NCBI GenBank assembly: GCA_022605955.1 | Contig: JAKCOZ010000060.1 | Coordinates: 580,501 to 644,500 of the forward strand | Origin: Rallus limicola | Lineage: Eukaryota; Chordata; Aves; Gruiformes; Rallidae | Direction of reading: 5' to 3' | Length of the DNA stretch: 64,000 bases | Shown: positions 48,126 to 58,586 of the stretch, piece after piece | Numbering within the stretch: position 1 is the stretch's first letter | How the letters are laid out: each line of letters starts with the position of its first letter | The notes under the pieces: generated by a model | Seen by the model: only the letters and a program-made list of their open reading frames with translations | Told to the model about the DNA's origin: nothing | The model's database searches: none | Translations under genes and position numbers: made by a program

Positions 48126-49313
48126 TGTGAGCTGCAATAACTCTATTATAAAGTCGATACATCCAGAAAACAATTTGTTAATTCTGATATGATAGAAAAA
48201 TAAAGACAGTATCACTTCATTTGGCTGTGAAAACATACACTTCTAGGTTACCTGATGTGAAGCTTGTTCACATCAGTTTGTCTGATATTTGGCAGAGGAT
48301 GGCACCTTTTTCCTCATCTTTCCTCTTCTAGTGTCAGAAAATCCACACAGTTCCTGAGTTAGCATTGAAGCAGACCCGACCAAAGCCAGGAACCAGCAGA
48401 TCTTCCTCTCAGGAAACCGTGCTAGGGTTTGAAAGGGCTGGCTAACTGAGGTTATACACTACAAAAACATTGCTTAATTTTACCTGTAACAAGAATTCAA
48501 GGGGGAAAAGTGAAGAGAATATTAACAAGACTGACCTGAGCACCTCCTATCCCTTTCTCCACACATGCAGCCTTTCCTGGGAGGTTTTTTCCCCTTTTTT
48601 GACCCAAGGGAACTTTTTGTTGGGGTGAAGAAAACAAAATCAGGAAAACCAGCCTCTTTTCCATGACTTCCAGTCCTAAATCTCAGATAAAAAATACACA
48701 CACACACACTCTCCCCAGCACACCTCAGCCCTTCCATCAGATGTGCTGCAATTTGACAGTCTCTGACTTGTGTTATTCTCACCTGCCTTTCAGAAATCAT
48801 TCTCTGTTAATGAGAGTAAGGGATCTGCTCAAGGTAGCTCTGGAACATTGCTCTTCTTAGATGGACAGGACACTTGAAAGGGTTATGATTTGCCTGAGGT
48901 TCTGGTATTTCAGTATTTCATACAAATGCCTTCAGCTCTGCCCGCTGTTAGCGAAAAGAGAAATGAGTAGCTGGAAGAGAGCAGAACTCTTCTACAGGAG
49001 CAACTTGTTCCTCAACACATTTCCCTGTTTCTAGAAGACACCCTTTAGCAGGAATTCTGTTTCCTAAAGATCTGAACAGAGGTCACTTTATATGACTAAC
49101 CCCACTGACCTAGCAGGACACCTCATCTTACATGAAGGCCCATCTTTCCTTGTAGCCAAGGCCGTGCAGGTAAGTGGTGTCACATACGGCCTTGTCCTGT
49201 TCATTCCTGTGCTCATTTGCTTCTGGCAGCGTTGCTGGATCCCTCTGACTTGCAGAGGTCGGGATTCATCACCTCTCCTCTGGAAGAACACTCCAGATTT
49301 TGTGTTTTCCCAT

Positions 49314-49478
49314 TATATTCAGCTCTGGTGAGGCTGCACCTCGAGTGCTGTGTCCAGTTTTGGCCCCCTCACTACAAGAAGGACATTGAGATACTGAAGC
49401 TTGTCCAGAGAAGGACAACAAAGCTGGTGAAGGGTTTGGAGCACAAGTCCTGTGAGAAACAGCTAAGGAAGCTGTATG
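49314..49478 (+). mobile_element. CR1 LINE internal ORF2 fragment
   Basis: CAGCTCTGGTGAGGCTGCAC to GAAACAGCTAAGGAAGCTGT encodes [20 protein letters not shown] and LVQRRTTKLVKGLEHKSCEK. Both ends are truncated, with no tail. Confidence 0.93.
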
Positions 49479-51964
49479 TCCTCTATACTCCTTCCCTAGC
49501 TTACAAACATTTCAGTGTCACCACTTTAACCCCTAACGCTAAAACTTACCAAAAATCCCTTAAAACCACTGCACTTACCAGACCATCCTGCATCACTACA
49601 CTTCCACACTGCTGTTTTTTGTCTGAGCATCTTCCCAGCATAAGGTTCCAGCCCAAACCCAGATACAACTGATACACATACCACCCCTCCAGGCATCAAC
49701 CCCCACCACCATGGTTTTCAGTTGCAGTGTGGGTGACTTGCAGCGCTGACCAAGTCTCTGCATGCCTTGGAAACCCGCCCTGCTGAGGTTCTGAGCTGAC
49801 AAGGGGTGCACAGCATCCACGCCTTCACCTTTTAACAGCACTGGCTGTCAAAAAGGAAAGAGACATTGCTTCCACGTTGTCGCTTAAGGGTCCAGAAATA
49901 GAGTAGCTCGGCTTCCCCAACAGCGATAACCATCACTTTTGTCACTGAAATGCTCGTCTCGCTCATAAAGGCAGATTGGATGTGCTTATTAGGTTTAGCT
50001 CTGAAAGCTGAAGGAAAATAGATGGTTTAAAACAGAACTTGGCTTGCCTTGGGGATGATTTCTTTCTAAAAATCCTGATTTACTAAAGATCTGAAACTAA
50101 GCTAAGGAAGAGCTGGTGTGCTGAAAGGTGGTCTGGTCTTTTTCTAGAATATAAATTCATCTAATAAAATATATTACTTCTTCTACGATCCTTCCTTACC
50201 AAGATGTGTACCAGCTTCTTCCTGGAGACAAAATCCCAGTATGAGACTTTCCATTTTGAAATACAGAAGTGATTGGTGTGTTTTGAGGAACCAAAAGAAA
50301 GTGCAATTAAAAAAATTCTTAGGTTTTTTTACAAAGTTCCAGTCCAAATGTTTTCAAAACCTTTCATTGGCCTTTGCTGGATGTCAGGAAAGATCCTGTG
50401 ACAAAAATAACACAAAACACACACACACACACCCCCTCCAAAAAAACCAACCCATAGGGATTGTGTATCACCACATCCATCACAAGATTTCTCTGCAGAC
50501 TGCTAGCAAAAATAGATAACCATGTAAAGAGAAGATGCAAAAGCAGTATTAGGGAGGTAACATGGAGACCAGGACCACCATGACTCAAGCACAAAGCCAA
50601 ATCCTGCCTTCCCTGGCTGCGTACAGTCAGCAATGCATCATGATTTGTCTCCCAAACTCCCTGTATGGCTTGTGACTTCTTTATTTTGTAGCCTAATCAC
50701 TCCTAGGCCATTTGCATTTCATAGTACTGCTTTTTCTCATATCCTTGCTGAGGATTGTCTAGGAAGTTTTAGTTTGTAAAAACCCACCCCTGAGGAAAGG
50801 CATATAACCCACATTTTTCAAGGAGCAGGTCTTTGTACGATTTTTATACATAATCATGAGCCTGAGCCAGGTATGGAGGTTCCAAACCTATGGCATGGAC
50901 TCCAAAGAGGTGATGTCAACAAAACAGGGACCCTGTGTAAGCACAAAACAAGCATCAGGCAAAGGCTAAAGTCCAAGCTCTGATGAACCAGTGCCTGCTC
51001 GCTGTGGTGCCAGCTCAGGTATCTTCTCAGCATCCTTTCAGCACCCTGCTGAAACACTGAATGGCTCTGAATAGACCCAGATTGGCTCAGACACACTCTT
51101 CAGCTCAGGCACAGTGCTGGCCCTTTGGGAGGAGGTGAAGGAGTCGGCAGGAGCCTACGGATGATGTGGCTGCAAGGCAAGAAATGGGAAAAGCCTCAGG
51201 GGGGAAAGGGAGCAACAACAGGGACCACCAAGCCCAGCATGGAATCTGACCATGTCCCTTCTAAACCATGCTCTATAACCGCATCCATTCTAAACCACAC
51301 CTCTAGTGTTCTAGCTCTGGCCCATGTTTGATCATTTGACATCATCTCTGAAGTAGGTATTTCAAGCACATGCCTATATCTTAGTGATGGCAACAGTTAG
51401 CTTCTCCTTTGGTCATGTTTTCTGGGAGTTGTTAGCTTAAATACATGTTCAACTGTTCATTTTCCCAGTTTAATAGCACTAGCAATCATGTTCTCAAACC
51501 CAAATGTACAAGCATGCAGTGTAAAATGATAAATACATAACTCAGGTTCTGCTTCTACTAGTAAACGTAGGTCAGTATTAGCTTCAGACCACTGGGGTGA
51601 GAAGATCTCTAAATACCTGGCCATGCTGCGTGCCGTGCCTCCTTTGACTATGCAACCCTGGGGAAAATCTCTGGGTGATGTTCTTAAAGCAGCATTTTCT
51701 AACCCTGAATGGAACTTGAAACACACTCAGGAAATGTAACAACAGGAATGTGCTAGTCTAAACATCCCAGGGGGGCTCAAAGTTCTTAAAACGATGCTGC
51801 AACCAGCCTGAAGGGAAAAGGGGCAAGGGGAAAGAGTACTTCCCACCCCCATCTTCCCCACCCATGGGGTGTGATTATTAATCAGTTCAAAGAGATGTCG
51901 TCCTGGGTAAGGACAGGACAGCAAAAGCCCATACAACTAGTCGGTTAAGCTCATGACCATTGAT
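49479..51964. other. Gene-free intergenic block
   Basis: Unique DNA, no recognised gene or large repeat. A CA tract lies at 50417-50432. Confidence 0.55.
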
Positions 51965-52307
51965 GTTACTGTGTGTTGGTATCAAACAGTACAGCAAAAT
52001 CAGCAAAAGGAGGAGGAATTAGGAACAATAGGACTTATAGCAAAATATACAGAACTGTAGATACACAGCGCAGCATCTCGCCACATCTCACAACTCAGGC
52101 TGTACAGCTCAGAGCTGTCCCCAAGCCAGACTGTCCCCAAAGAGTGCACCCCAGAGCCATGAGCTCCTCTCCCACCAGCCCCTCTTTATGCTGAGCATGA
52201 CATCATGGTATGACATACACTCGTGGGTTACTTTGGGTCACCTGTCCTGGTTGTCTCCCATCCCAGCTTCTGGTGAACATTAACCCTACCCAGCCAAGCC
52301 CAGGACA
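51965..52307 (-). mobile_element. Diverged endogenous retroviral LTR fragment
   Basis: Read on the minus strand, the element starts at 52307 with TGTCCTGGGCTTGGCTGGGT and AGGGTTAATGTTCACC, matching the start of a common avian ERV LTR type. ATGGTATGACATACA and GATGTCATGCTCAGCATAAA (TATA-like at 52184-52190) mark the core promoter. The rest is decayed and the 3' limit is approximate. No coding region attached. Confidence 0.6.
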
Positions 52308-53069
52308 GGTGTAATCTTTTATCTCTTGATAGAAGCTGGAATCTCACCATCCTCCTTGGAGTGACGGACTGCAAGGATGGACAGAGCATCATTTCCATGG
52401 GTTTTGTCAGCCAAGAAAAAAAAATAGTTGGACATAATTCCTTTAAAACTTTTTGTGGACTTGCACATTGAGTCTATCATGTACAAGGCCTGAGAAAGAT
52501 TATGGGAGGGTACAAAATAAGCCTTCACTGCCTATTTTTGATCTATGAAGAGAAGACCTGGTCAACTTTGCATATAATTTTTTTCATCCCTTTTCAGGAG
52601 CTGTAAAATGTTTAGTATTTAACCTAAGGACAGTTCATTTGAAACATAAGAACTCCTGAAAATTAAATACTCTTTACAGTTCGCTCAGCATCTGAATATA
52701 ACTGCTAAATACCCTTTTCAGTTGCATTTTATAGCATTATTGAAATGGAGAAATGATTTACATTTAGTATTAGAAGCAGAATTAACGTTCTAAAAGGAGA
52801 TCTGCAGGAATGCCCAAGCAAAAGGATGAGAAAAGGCAGCGCAGGCAGTTCACCTCCTTTGCCACAAGATGGCACGAAAAATACAAATTACGAGGGCGAA
52901 AATGAAATCAATACAAGAAAAGTATTTTTTTAAAAAAGATGCAGAGGCAACGAATACGTGACTGTTGGCAGGATGTGGGGAATACATGAGTACACGTGAA
53001 GGCAACATCAGAACCCTCCATCTAAAAGGGACCTGTCCTGAATCGGAGACTTTATGTACCAAGAGCTGC
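52308..53069. other. Gene-free spacer with a CTCF-like site
   Basis: Unique DNA. CCACAAGATGGCA at 52862-52874 differs from the CTCF core at one position. No gene. Confidence 0.55.
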
Positions 53070-53074
53070 CAGAG
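53070..53074. repeat. Target site duplication, left copy (CAGAG)
   Basis: CAGAG precedes the LTR and recurs at 54203-54207. Confidence 0.85.
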
Positions 53075-54202
53075 TGTCGTGGTTCTGTCGGAGGAGGGGG
53101 CTGCAGGGGCAGCTTCTGCCAGCAGCAGCTGGAGCTTCCCCCAGGCCCCACAGAGCAAACACCAGCCGGCTCAGGGCCGGACCCACCACTGACCAAGGCC
53201 GAGCCCATCAGTGACAGTCACAGCACCTCTGGCAATCACAGTGAGGAGGGAAAACGCCAGTGGCTGCTTTTCATCCCTAGAGAAGGGAGTGAGAAGGTGG
53301 GAGAGACTATGAGACACCAAGGGCAGGGAAGGGGGGGAGGAGGTGTCCCAGGTGCCAGAGAGAGATGCCTCTGAGCCCCTGGAGAAACCCATGGTGGAGC
53401 AGGCGTCCCCCACAGCCCATGGAAAAGGCTGAGATCCCACCTGCAGCCTGTGGAGAGGCCCCACGATGGATGGAGCAGGAGGAGACAGACAGGAGAGTCT
53501 GTGACCTGTGTTGGAGCAAGCCTCTGCCAGTGCTTGCAGCCCATGGAGAGAGACCCACACTGGAGCAGGTTTGCTGCGGGGCTTGTGACCCCATGGAGGA
53601 CCAGGCTGGAGCAGTCTGGGCCTGAGAGACTGAGAGACATTCTGTGATTGATGACTGCACCCATTGCAGTGACCCACACTGGGGCAGCTGGTGAGGAGCA
53701 GAAGCCCCGTGGGGAAGGACTCACATTGGAGAAGTTCATGGAGGACTGTGTGACATGGGTGGGACCCCACGGTGCAGCAGGGGAAGGGGCTGAGGAATGC
53801 CCCATCCTGCTAGGAAGGAAAACATCTCATGAGGAACTGACAATCCCCATCTCCCCCTGTGACACTATGGTGGGGAAGAAGAGAGCAAAACCCTGACTCA
53901 AAGTGAAGTCTGCTAGGAAGAGAAGGGTGGGGCAGGTGCTTTAAGATCTGGTCACACCTCTCATCACCCAACTCTGGTGTCAGTGGGAGTGCAGGGCAGT
54001 GCCATAAATACAGAGTTTTCTTTCCTCTATTCCATGTTGAGTCTGTTCTGCCTGTGATGCTGATTGTGGGATGATCTCTCCCTGCCCTTATCTTGACTCC
54101 TGAGCCTCTCAATATCTATTTTCTCCTCTGCCCAGCTGAAAAGGGAAATAATAGACTGGTTTTGGTGGGCATCTGGCCTCCAGCCAGGGCCAAACCACCA
54201 CA
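53075..54202 (+). mobile_element. Complete solo LTR (1128 bp)
   Basis: Starts TGTCGTGGTT and ends AACCACCACA, a near-perfect terminal inverted repeat with TG...CA ends, and is flanked by CAGAG duplications. The distal third carries TTTTCTTTCCTCTATT and GAGTCTGTTCTGCCTGTGAT, a polyadenylation-type region seen in avian ERV LTRs. Minus-strand frames of 117-199 codons inside it are antisense and have no domain. It is closely related to 37405-38174 but contains an extra stretch near 53635-53670 absent there. Confidence 0.85.
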
Positions 54203-54207
54203 CAGAG
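54203..54207. repeat. Target site duplication, right copy (CAGAG)
   Basis: Second copy of the 5-bp duplication that bounds the LTR. Confidence 0.85.
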
Positions 54208-54974
54208 TCTCAAGAAAATCCTGTGATTATGAAGTTCATAGCCATGCCCTCGATAGTAACAGGATGCAACTGGGGAAATAGTTCATCAACCCATTCCTCT
54301 TATGCTGAGAACACCTAGGTGAAGGGCTGCAGGAAGGCGACTCCTCTTTTAGGGAAGAGATAATAAGGATGAGTCTAAAAAAGAAAAACAAACCAACCAA
54401 ACAAAAAAAGAAACAACCAGAGGAGGAAGAAAAACCAACAAAGTTTCCTGATCAGGGCAGTAGGAAAAAGAAGGTCATCAGAAGCAAGAGCAGATCTCAC
54501 CTCAGATGTGCTTAAGTGAAACGCAAAGATCAGTGCAAAGTGAATATGAAATTGATTTTTTTTATTTTCACCGAGCCTTAACAGGAACTTAGAATGAGTC
54601 CTGAAAACTTTGTTAACTTCAATGCAAATCAGCACCTCTGACTACTTAGGATACTTTGTAATTCAGAACAACAGCATAGCAAGATATGTAAATTAGAAAG
54701 CTTCAAAGACAGTGGGATTTTGCACTGCACAGCTATCTAAATGTCCCATTCCCTTCAGTGGGCTGAGTTCCACGTGTTTGGAAAAACACACGAGAAGCTT
54801 CACCCATGCCTGCAGCCCCCAAATGTTCCTCCAAATTGCATCTGTCTCACTATTACAATAAAAAATAGATTTATCGGTGGTTCCTGGCATGACCAGTATG
54901 CCTGAAGAAGCAGGGCTAAAGAAGCAGGGCTACCATCCACTGCATCTGCCCCCATACAATCCAGGAAGAGAAAA
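54208..54974. other. Gene-free spacer
   Basis: Unique DNA with an A-rich, CAAA-type stretch at about 54377-54425. Nothing else recognised. Confidence 0.55.
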
Positions 54975-55661
54975 GCTGGAGAGGAGCTCTGCAGAGAAGG
55001 CCCTGGGGGTCCTGATGGGTGACAGGGTGGCTATGAGCCAGCAGTGTGTCCTGGGGGCCAAGATGGCCAATAGGATCCTGGGGGAGCATGAAAAGCAGCA
55101 TGGCCAGCAGGTCAAAGGAGGGGATCCTCCCTCTCTGCTCCGCCCTGGTCAAGCCTTACATGGAGTGTTGTGTCCAGTTCTGGGCTCCCTGGGATAAAAC
55201 AGCCAGGCATCTCCTGGAGAGAGTCCAGAGGAGGGACACAAGCGTGATGAAGGGCCTGGAGCATCTCCCCTACCAGGAAAGGCTGAGGGAGCTGGGGCTG
55301 TTCAGCCTAGACAAAAGAAGACTGAGAGGGGACCTGATCAATGGGTATCAATATCTGAAGTGTGGGACACAGGGTGACAGCCTCTTCTCAGTGTCTGTGG
55401 GGACAGGACAAGGGGCGATGTCCTCAAGTTGGAGCACAGGAAGTTCCACACCAATGTGGGGAAGAACTTCTTCCCAGTGAGGGTGAGGGAGCCCTGGGCC
55501 AGGCTGCCCAGGGGGTGTGGAGTCTCCTTCTCTGGAGAGATTCCAGCCCCGTCTGGACACCGACCTGTGTGCCCTGTCCTAGGGACCCTGCTTTGGCAGG
55601 GGGTTGGACTCAGTGATCTCTGGAGGTCCCTTCCAGCCCCTATGATTCTGTGACTCTCTGA
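54975..55661 (+). mobile_element. CR1 LINE fragment near the ARRDC3 CpG island
   Basis: CTGGAGAGGAGCTCTGCAGA, then [19 protein letters not shown] sequence at 55034-55080, [19 protein letters not shown] at 55140-55200, [15 protein letters not shown] at 55294-55338, and the end TATGATTCTGTGACTCTC. The frame 55046-55480 is open for 144 codons. Minus-strand frames of 208 and 120 codons overlapping it are antisense shadows. Confidence 0.94.
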
Positions 55662-56645
55662 AAGCGCTGCCTGCTGCTCGGTGCGATGCACGGGCACGTA
55701 CAAGGGGAGCTCCACAATGTTCCATCCTTTTCCACCAAGCCAGGCAGGTGTGACAGGTGTACATAACACACCACACGTTACCGGGGCAGATACCACCCGG
55801 GCCACGGTTGGTTGGTACCACTCGGGGCCGCCACCCGCCTTCCCAACTGGGGAACAGAGGGAAAAACACCTCAAGACCAACCGGGACGGCAGGCTTTCGG
55901 GAGCGAGGGGGGAAAGCATCAGCTGGGGAGGGAGAAAACACCTCAGCCCCTCTTGCAAAGTCACCTCACCGTCCGAGGTTTTGAAGGGCTTCTCCAGCGC
56001 TGCCCGTGATGCCCGGGGCGGTGCGGTGCGTTACCGCAAGGTGGTGCGAAAACATTGCGGGTCCCTGCGCGGCCGCCAGCATCTTCGGCCACGGGCCGCC
56101 CGGGAGCCTCCGCCCGGTGCCGGGTCAGGGGAGACACGGACGGCGACACCGAGTTTTTGGGGGTTTTGAGGGTTGTGTTTGTTTTTTGGGGGTTTTTTTC
56201 TCTATTTTTATTCCCGTTTCGTGTTTTCTCCCTCGGCGGCTCCACCGCCGCTTCTGAACTTTCGGCGCCGAGCCAGGCGGGATGCCGGGCCGCCTGCCCA
56301 ACGCCTTCGCACGCCTCGTCGGGCTGGGGGCTTGTGTGAGGATGAACCGTCCATTAATTTAACAACGCGGAGCTGATTAACTGAGCCGGGAGGGATTTCC
56401 AACCCCCTCCCCCGCCCCCGACCTCGCCTCAAGAAGCGGCACCACGAAGCGGCGCGGCGGGGGCTAGGCAGGGAAGAAACGCAGCGGAACAGAACACACA
56501 ACCCCCCCCCCTCCCAAAACCAGCAGGTAGGGCTCGGCTCCCCCCGCTGGCGCGACGCCCCCTGATGCTCTTTACCTCCCCCCCCCCCCTCCCCACGCCC
56601 CCGCCGCAGCGGGGTCCCGGCTGTCCCCGCAGGGAACCGCGCGGC
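55662..56645. promoter_or_regulatory. ARRDC3: CpG island shore and distal promoter of ARRDC3
   Basis: CpG density rises from about 55970. T-rich and G-rich low complexity interrupts it at 56153-56222, and a C-rich stretch lies at 56502-56590. No coding exon recognised. A divergent minus-strand transcript could start here, since mammals have an ARRDC3 antisense RNA, but the sequence alone does not show it. Confidence 0.5.
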
Positions 56646-56760
56646 GGGGGCGTGGCCAAGCGGCGGCGGTGGCGGCGGTGGGCGTGGCTACCGCGGGACG
56701 GGGGCGTGGCCGCGCGCGCGCGCTACGGCTTGTTTGTCCCAAGGCTTATAAGGCGGGGGC
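56646..56760 (+). promoter_or_regulatory. ARRDC3: ARRDC3 core promoter: three GGGCGTGGC boxes, CG run, TATA box
   Basis: GGGCGTGGC occurs at 56648-56656, 56680-56688 and 56702-56710, matching the KLF/SP-type GC/CACCC box. A (CG)6 run follows at 56711-56723, and a TATA-like TTATAAGG at 56746-56753. The transcription start is then expected near 56775-56785 (inference from usual TATA spacing). The combination of a TATA box inside a CpG island suits a stimulus-responsive gene, as described for alpha-arrestins such as TXNIP and ARRDC3. Confidence 0.7.
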
Positions 56761-56775
56761 CGCTGCGGGCCCGGC

Positions 56776-57158
56776 AGCGCCTTTGTGGGGAGAGCCCAGC
56801 GCCGGGTCCAGCGCTCCCCTCCCCCCCGGGCTGGGGACGGGGCTCCCCGCCGTCCCCATGAGCCGGCTGTAGGTGCGTGCGGCCGCCACCGCCCCTCGGC
56901 TGAGGGCCTTTAGGTTTTCTTGGGGATTTATTTCTTTAGGGGCGTTTATTCCTTTATTTTTTATCTTTTTTTTTTTTTCATTTTCTCCTTTTTTTTCTTG
57001 GTTTTTTTTTTTTCCTTTATTTCCATCCCTTACGTTTTCGACCGGCTGCTTTCTTTTTCTTTTATTTTTTTTTTCCTTTCTCACAGTATATTTTTCTACG
57101 CTTTGCTATAAAAAAAAAAAACCACAAAAAAAAAAGCAACAAAAAAATAGCAACCAAC
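56776..57158 (+). other. ARRDC3: ARRDC3 5' UTR (predicted)
   Basis: About 380 nt from the predicted start to the ATG. The first part is GC-rich; from about 56930 it is U-rich (long T-runs); the last 50 nt are A-rich. A strong 3' splice-like pyrimidine tract ending CTCACAG (AG at 57085-57086), with a donor-like GTGCGT at 56873, suggests an optional intron. The extent is inferred from the TATA position. Confidence 0.5.
56858..56872 (+). other. Minimal uORF (Met-Ser-Arg-Leu-stop)
   Basis: ATGAGCCGGCTGTAG in the predicted 5' UTR, about 290 nt upstream of the main ATG. C at -3 and A at +4 give a weak start context. The stop codon is immediately followed by GTGCGT, a possible splice donor. Confidence 0.5.
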
Positions 57159-57438
57159 ATGGTGCTGGGGAAGGTGAAGAGCCTGACGATAAGCTTTGAC
57201 TGTCTGAACGACAGCAATGTCCCCGTGTACTCCAGCGGGGACACGGTCTCAGGAAGGGTCAGTTTAGAAGTAACCGGGGAGATCAGGGTCAAGTCCCTGA
57301 AAATCCACGCCAGGGGACAGGCGAAGGTGCGTTGGACTGAGTCGAGAAACGCCGGCTCCAACACTGCCTACACGCAGAACTACACGGAAGAAGTAGAGTA
57401 TTTCAACCATAAGGACATCCTGATCGGCCACGAGAGAG
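57159..57438 (+). CDS. ARRDC3: ARRDC3 coding exon 1, arrestin domain-containing protein 3 (residues 1-93)
   Basis: ARRDC3 is an alpha-arrestin adaptor. In mammals it recruits NEDD4-family ubiquitin ligases to membrane cargo such as beta-adrenergic receptors and integrin beta-4, acting at the plasma membrane and endosomes. The exon starts MVLGKVKSLTISFDCLNDSN and contains VYSSGDTVSGRVSLEVTGEI and YTEEVEYFNHKDILIGHER, the first strands of the arrestin N-terminal fold. I recognise these as ARRDC3 rather than ARRDC4 or TXNIP. The start ATG has A at -3 and G at +4 (strong context), and no earlier in-frame ATG fits. The exon ends after the first base of codon 94 at AGAG|GTGAGG (phase 1). Reading past the donor gives only intron-encoded residues. 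From memory, only a few substitutions (for example S in GRVSLEV, Q in RGQAKV) separate it from the mammalian protein. Confidence 0.96.
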
Positions 57439-58578
57439 GTGAGGGGAGGGATTGGTTAATCCCTAATTTATATATATATTTTTTCCCTGATCTTTTTTTT
57501 TTCTCTCTTTTTAATGGGGAGAAGGAGGCGCGTTTGCACCGCCCTGGGGTTTTTATATATATATTTTTTAAAATTATTTCTAATTTTTATGTTTCTCCGG
57601 GGTTGGTTTTAAAATTGATTCATTCAGAGCCGGGGAGGGCGGGACGCGCAGGGCTGGCGGCGGGGTGACGGACCGCGATGGCTCCGCACGCCTCCCGCAC
57701 CCTGCGGGGGGCTACCCGGCACCCCCAGCCCCTTCTGGGATGGGTGCCGCTGCTACCTCCTCCTTTCCCCCCCCCCCCCCCCACCATACCAGCTGAAACG
57801 GGCAGGGTTCGCCCCTCGCCTGGGGAAAAGATGCGGAACCCGGGCTGGGAGGAGCGGTGCGCAGCTCTCCGCGCCGCCGTGGGCTGCGGGGCGGGCGGCT
57901 CGTCATCCCGGCGCTGGCAGAGGCGATCACCGCCACACCTGCCATCGTCCTTGTATTGTTGGGGGGGGTCTTTTACCCCCCCATCACGGTGAACCCCTTC
58001 GGTTTCCCCTCCACCATGCCTCCCCGGGTGGGAGACTGGGGGGAAGGGAGAGAGATGGGGAGGGGGGAACGGGCTGACGACCGCCGGTGTGAGGATGCCC
58101 CCAGCCCAGCCTGCGGCGTGCGCGCGTGTGTGGTTGCGTAACGAGAGCATCCCTCCCCAAACTGCCCGAGCGGCGACCTCTCCTTCTCTTCTCCTCACCC
58201 CCACCCCTGCGGTCTTGCAGAAGGGGGTCCCCACGCCGCAGGGTCACCCTGTGCCCTCAGGTCTCGCCAAATCCTTGTCCGGCTGGGTCACAGCGCCAGA
58301 GCCCCCGGGGGGGTTTGGGATGGTGGGGTGGTTTGTTGGGTGGTTTTGTTGTTTTGTTTTGTTTTTTTTTTTTTTCCCCCCGAAGTTTGCAGCCTTTGTT
58401 CGAAGCGGTTCAATCCTGTTTGGGACCGGTCCGGGCGGGGGGGGGGGGGGTGGGGAGGAGGGAAGGGAAAGGAAAGGGGAGGGGGGGTGCGCCGCCTGCT
58501 CCGCGCAGATTGGCCGCACGCGTCAGGTGGTGGCGATGACTTAATTCCTTAGCACAAGAAAATAATGTTAAAAACCGG

Positions 58579-58586
58579 TTATGTAA
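58579..58586 (+). promoter_or_regulatory. D-box-type site TTATGTAA
   Basis: Exact match to the PAR-bZIP/NFIL3 D-box core, in ARRDC3 intron 1 near the CpG island. A single short motif, so it is only a candidate. Confidence 0.3.

Larger units (their letters stand above)
46701..49313. other. Gene-free intergenic block with A-rich low complexity
   Basis: Unique DNA. CAA and CAAAA low-complexity sequence occupies 47818-47940. A minus CR1 scrap lies at 48094-48125 and a short CA tract near 48697-48710. No gene supported. Confidence 0.6.

Noticed and set aside
53171..53805. Minus-strand frames of 117-199 codons
   Set aside because: Antisense to the solo LTR at 53075-54202; the homologous region at 37343-37954 gives a similar chance frame.
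54771..54794. CACGTG with CACGAG nearby, possible carbohydrate-response element as in TXNIP/ARRDC4
   Set aside because: The spacing between half-sites is not the 5 bp required for a ChoRE.
55338..55964. Minus-strand 208-codon frame near the ARRDC3 promoter
   Set aside because: Mostly antisense of the CR1 at 54975-55661; frames antisense to the CR1 3' end are open at other copies too (for example 14958-15521).
57101..57118. GCTATAAAAAAAA as a second TATA box
   Set aside because: Only about 50 bp upstream of the ATG and part of an A-run; the 56746 TATA fits the GC-rich promoter better.
57159..57668. 169-codon continuous frame from the ARRDC3 start
   Set aside because: Only the first 93 codons are ARRDC3; the rest is intron 1 read-through, shown by GTGAGG at 57439 and the in-frame continuation at 61079.
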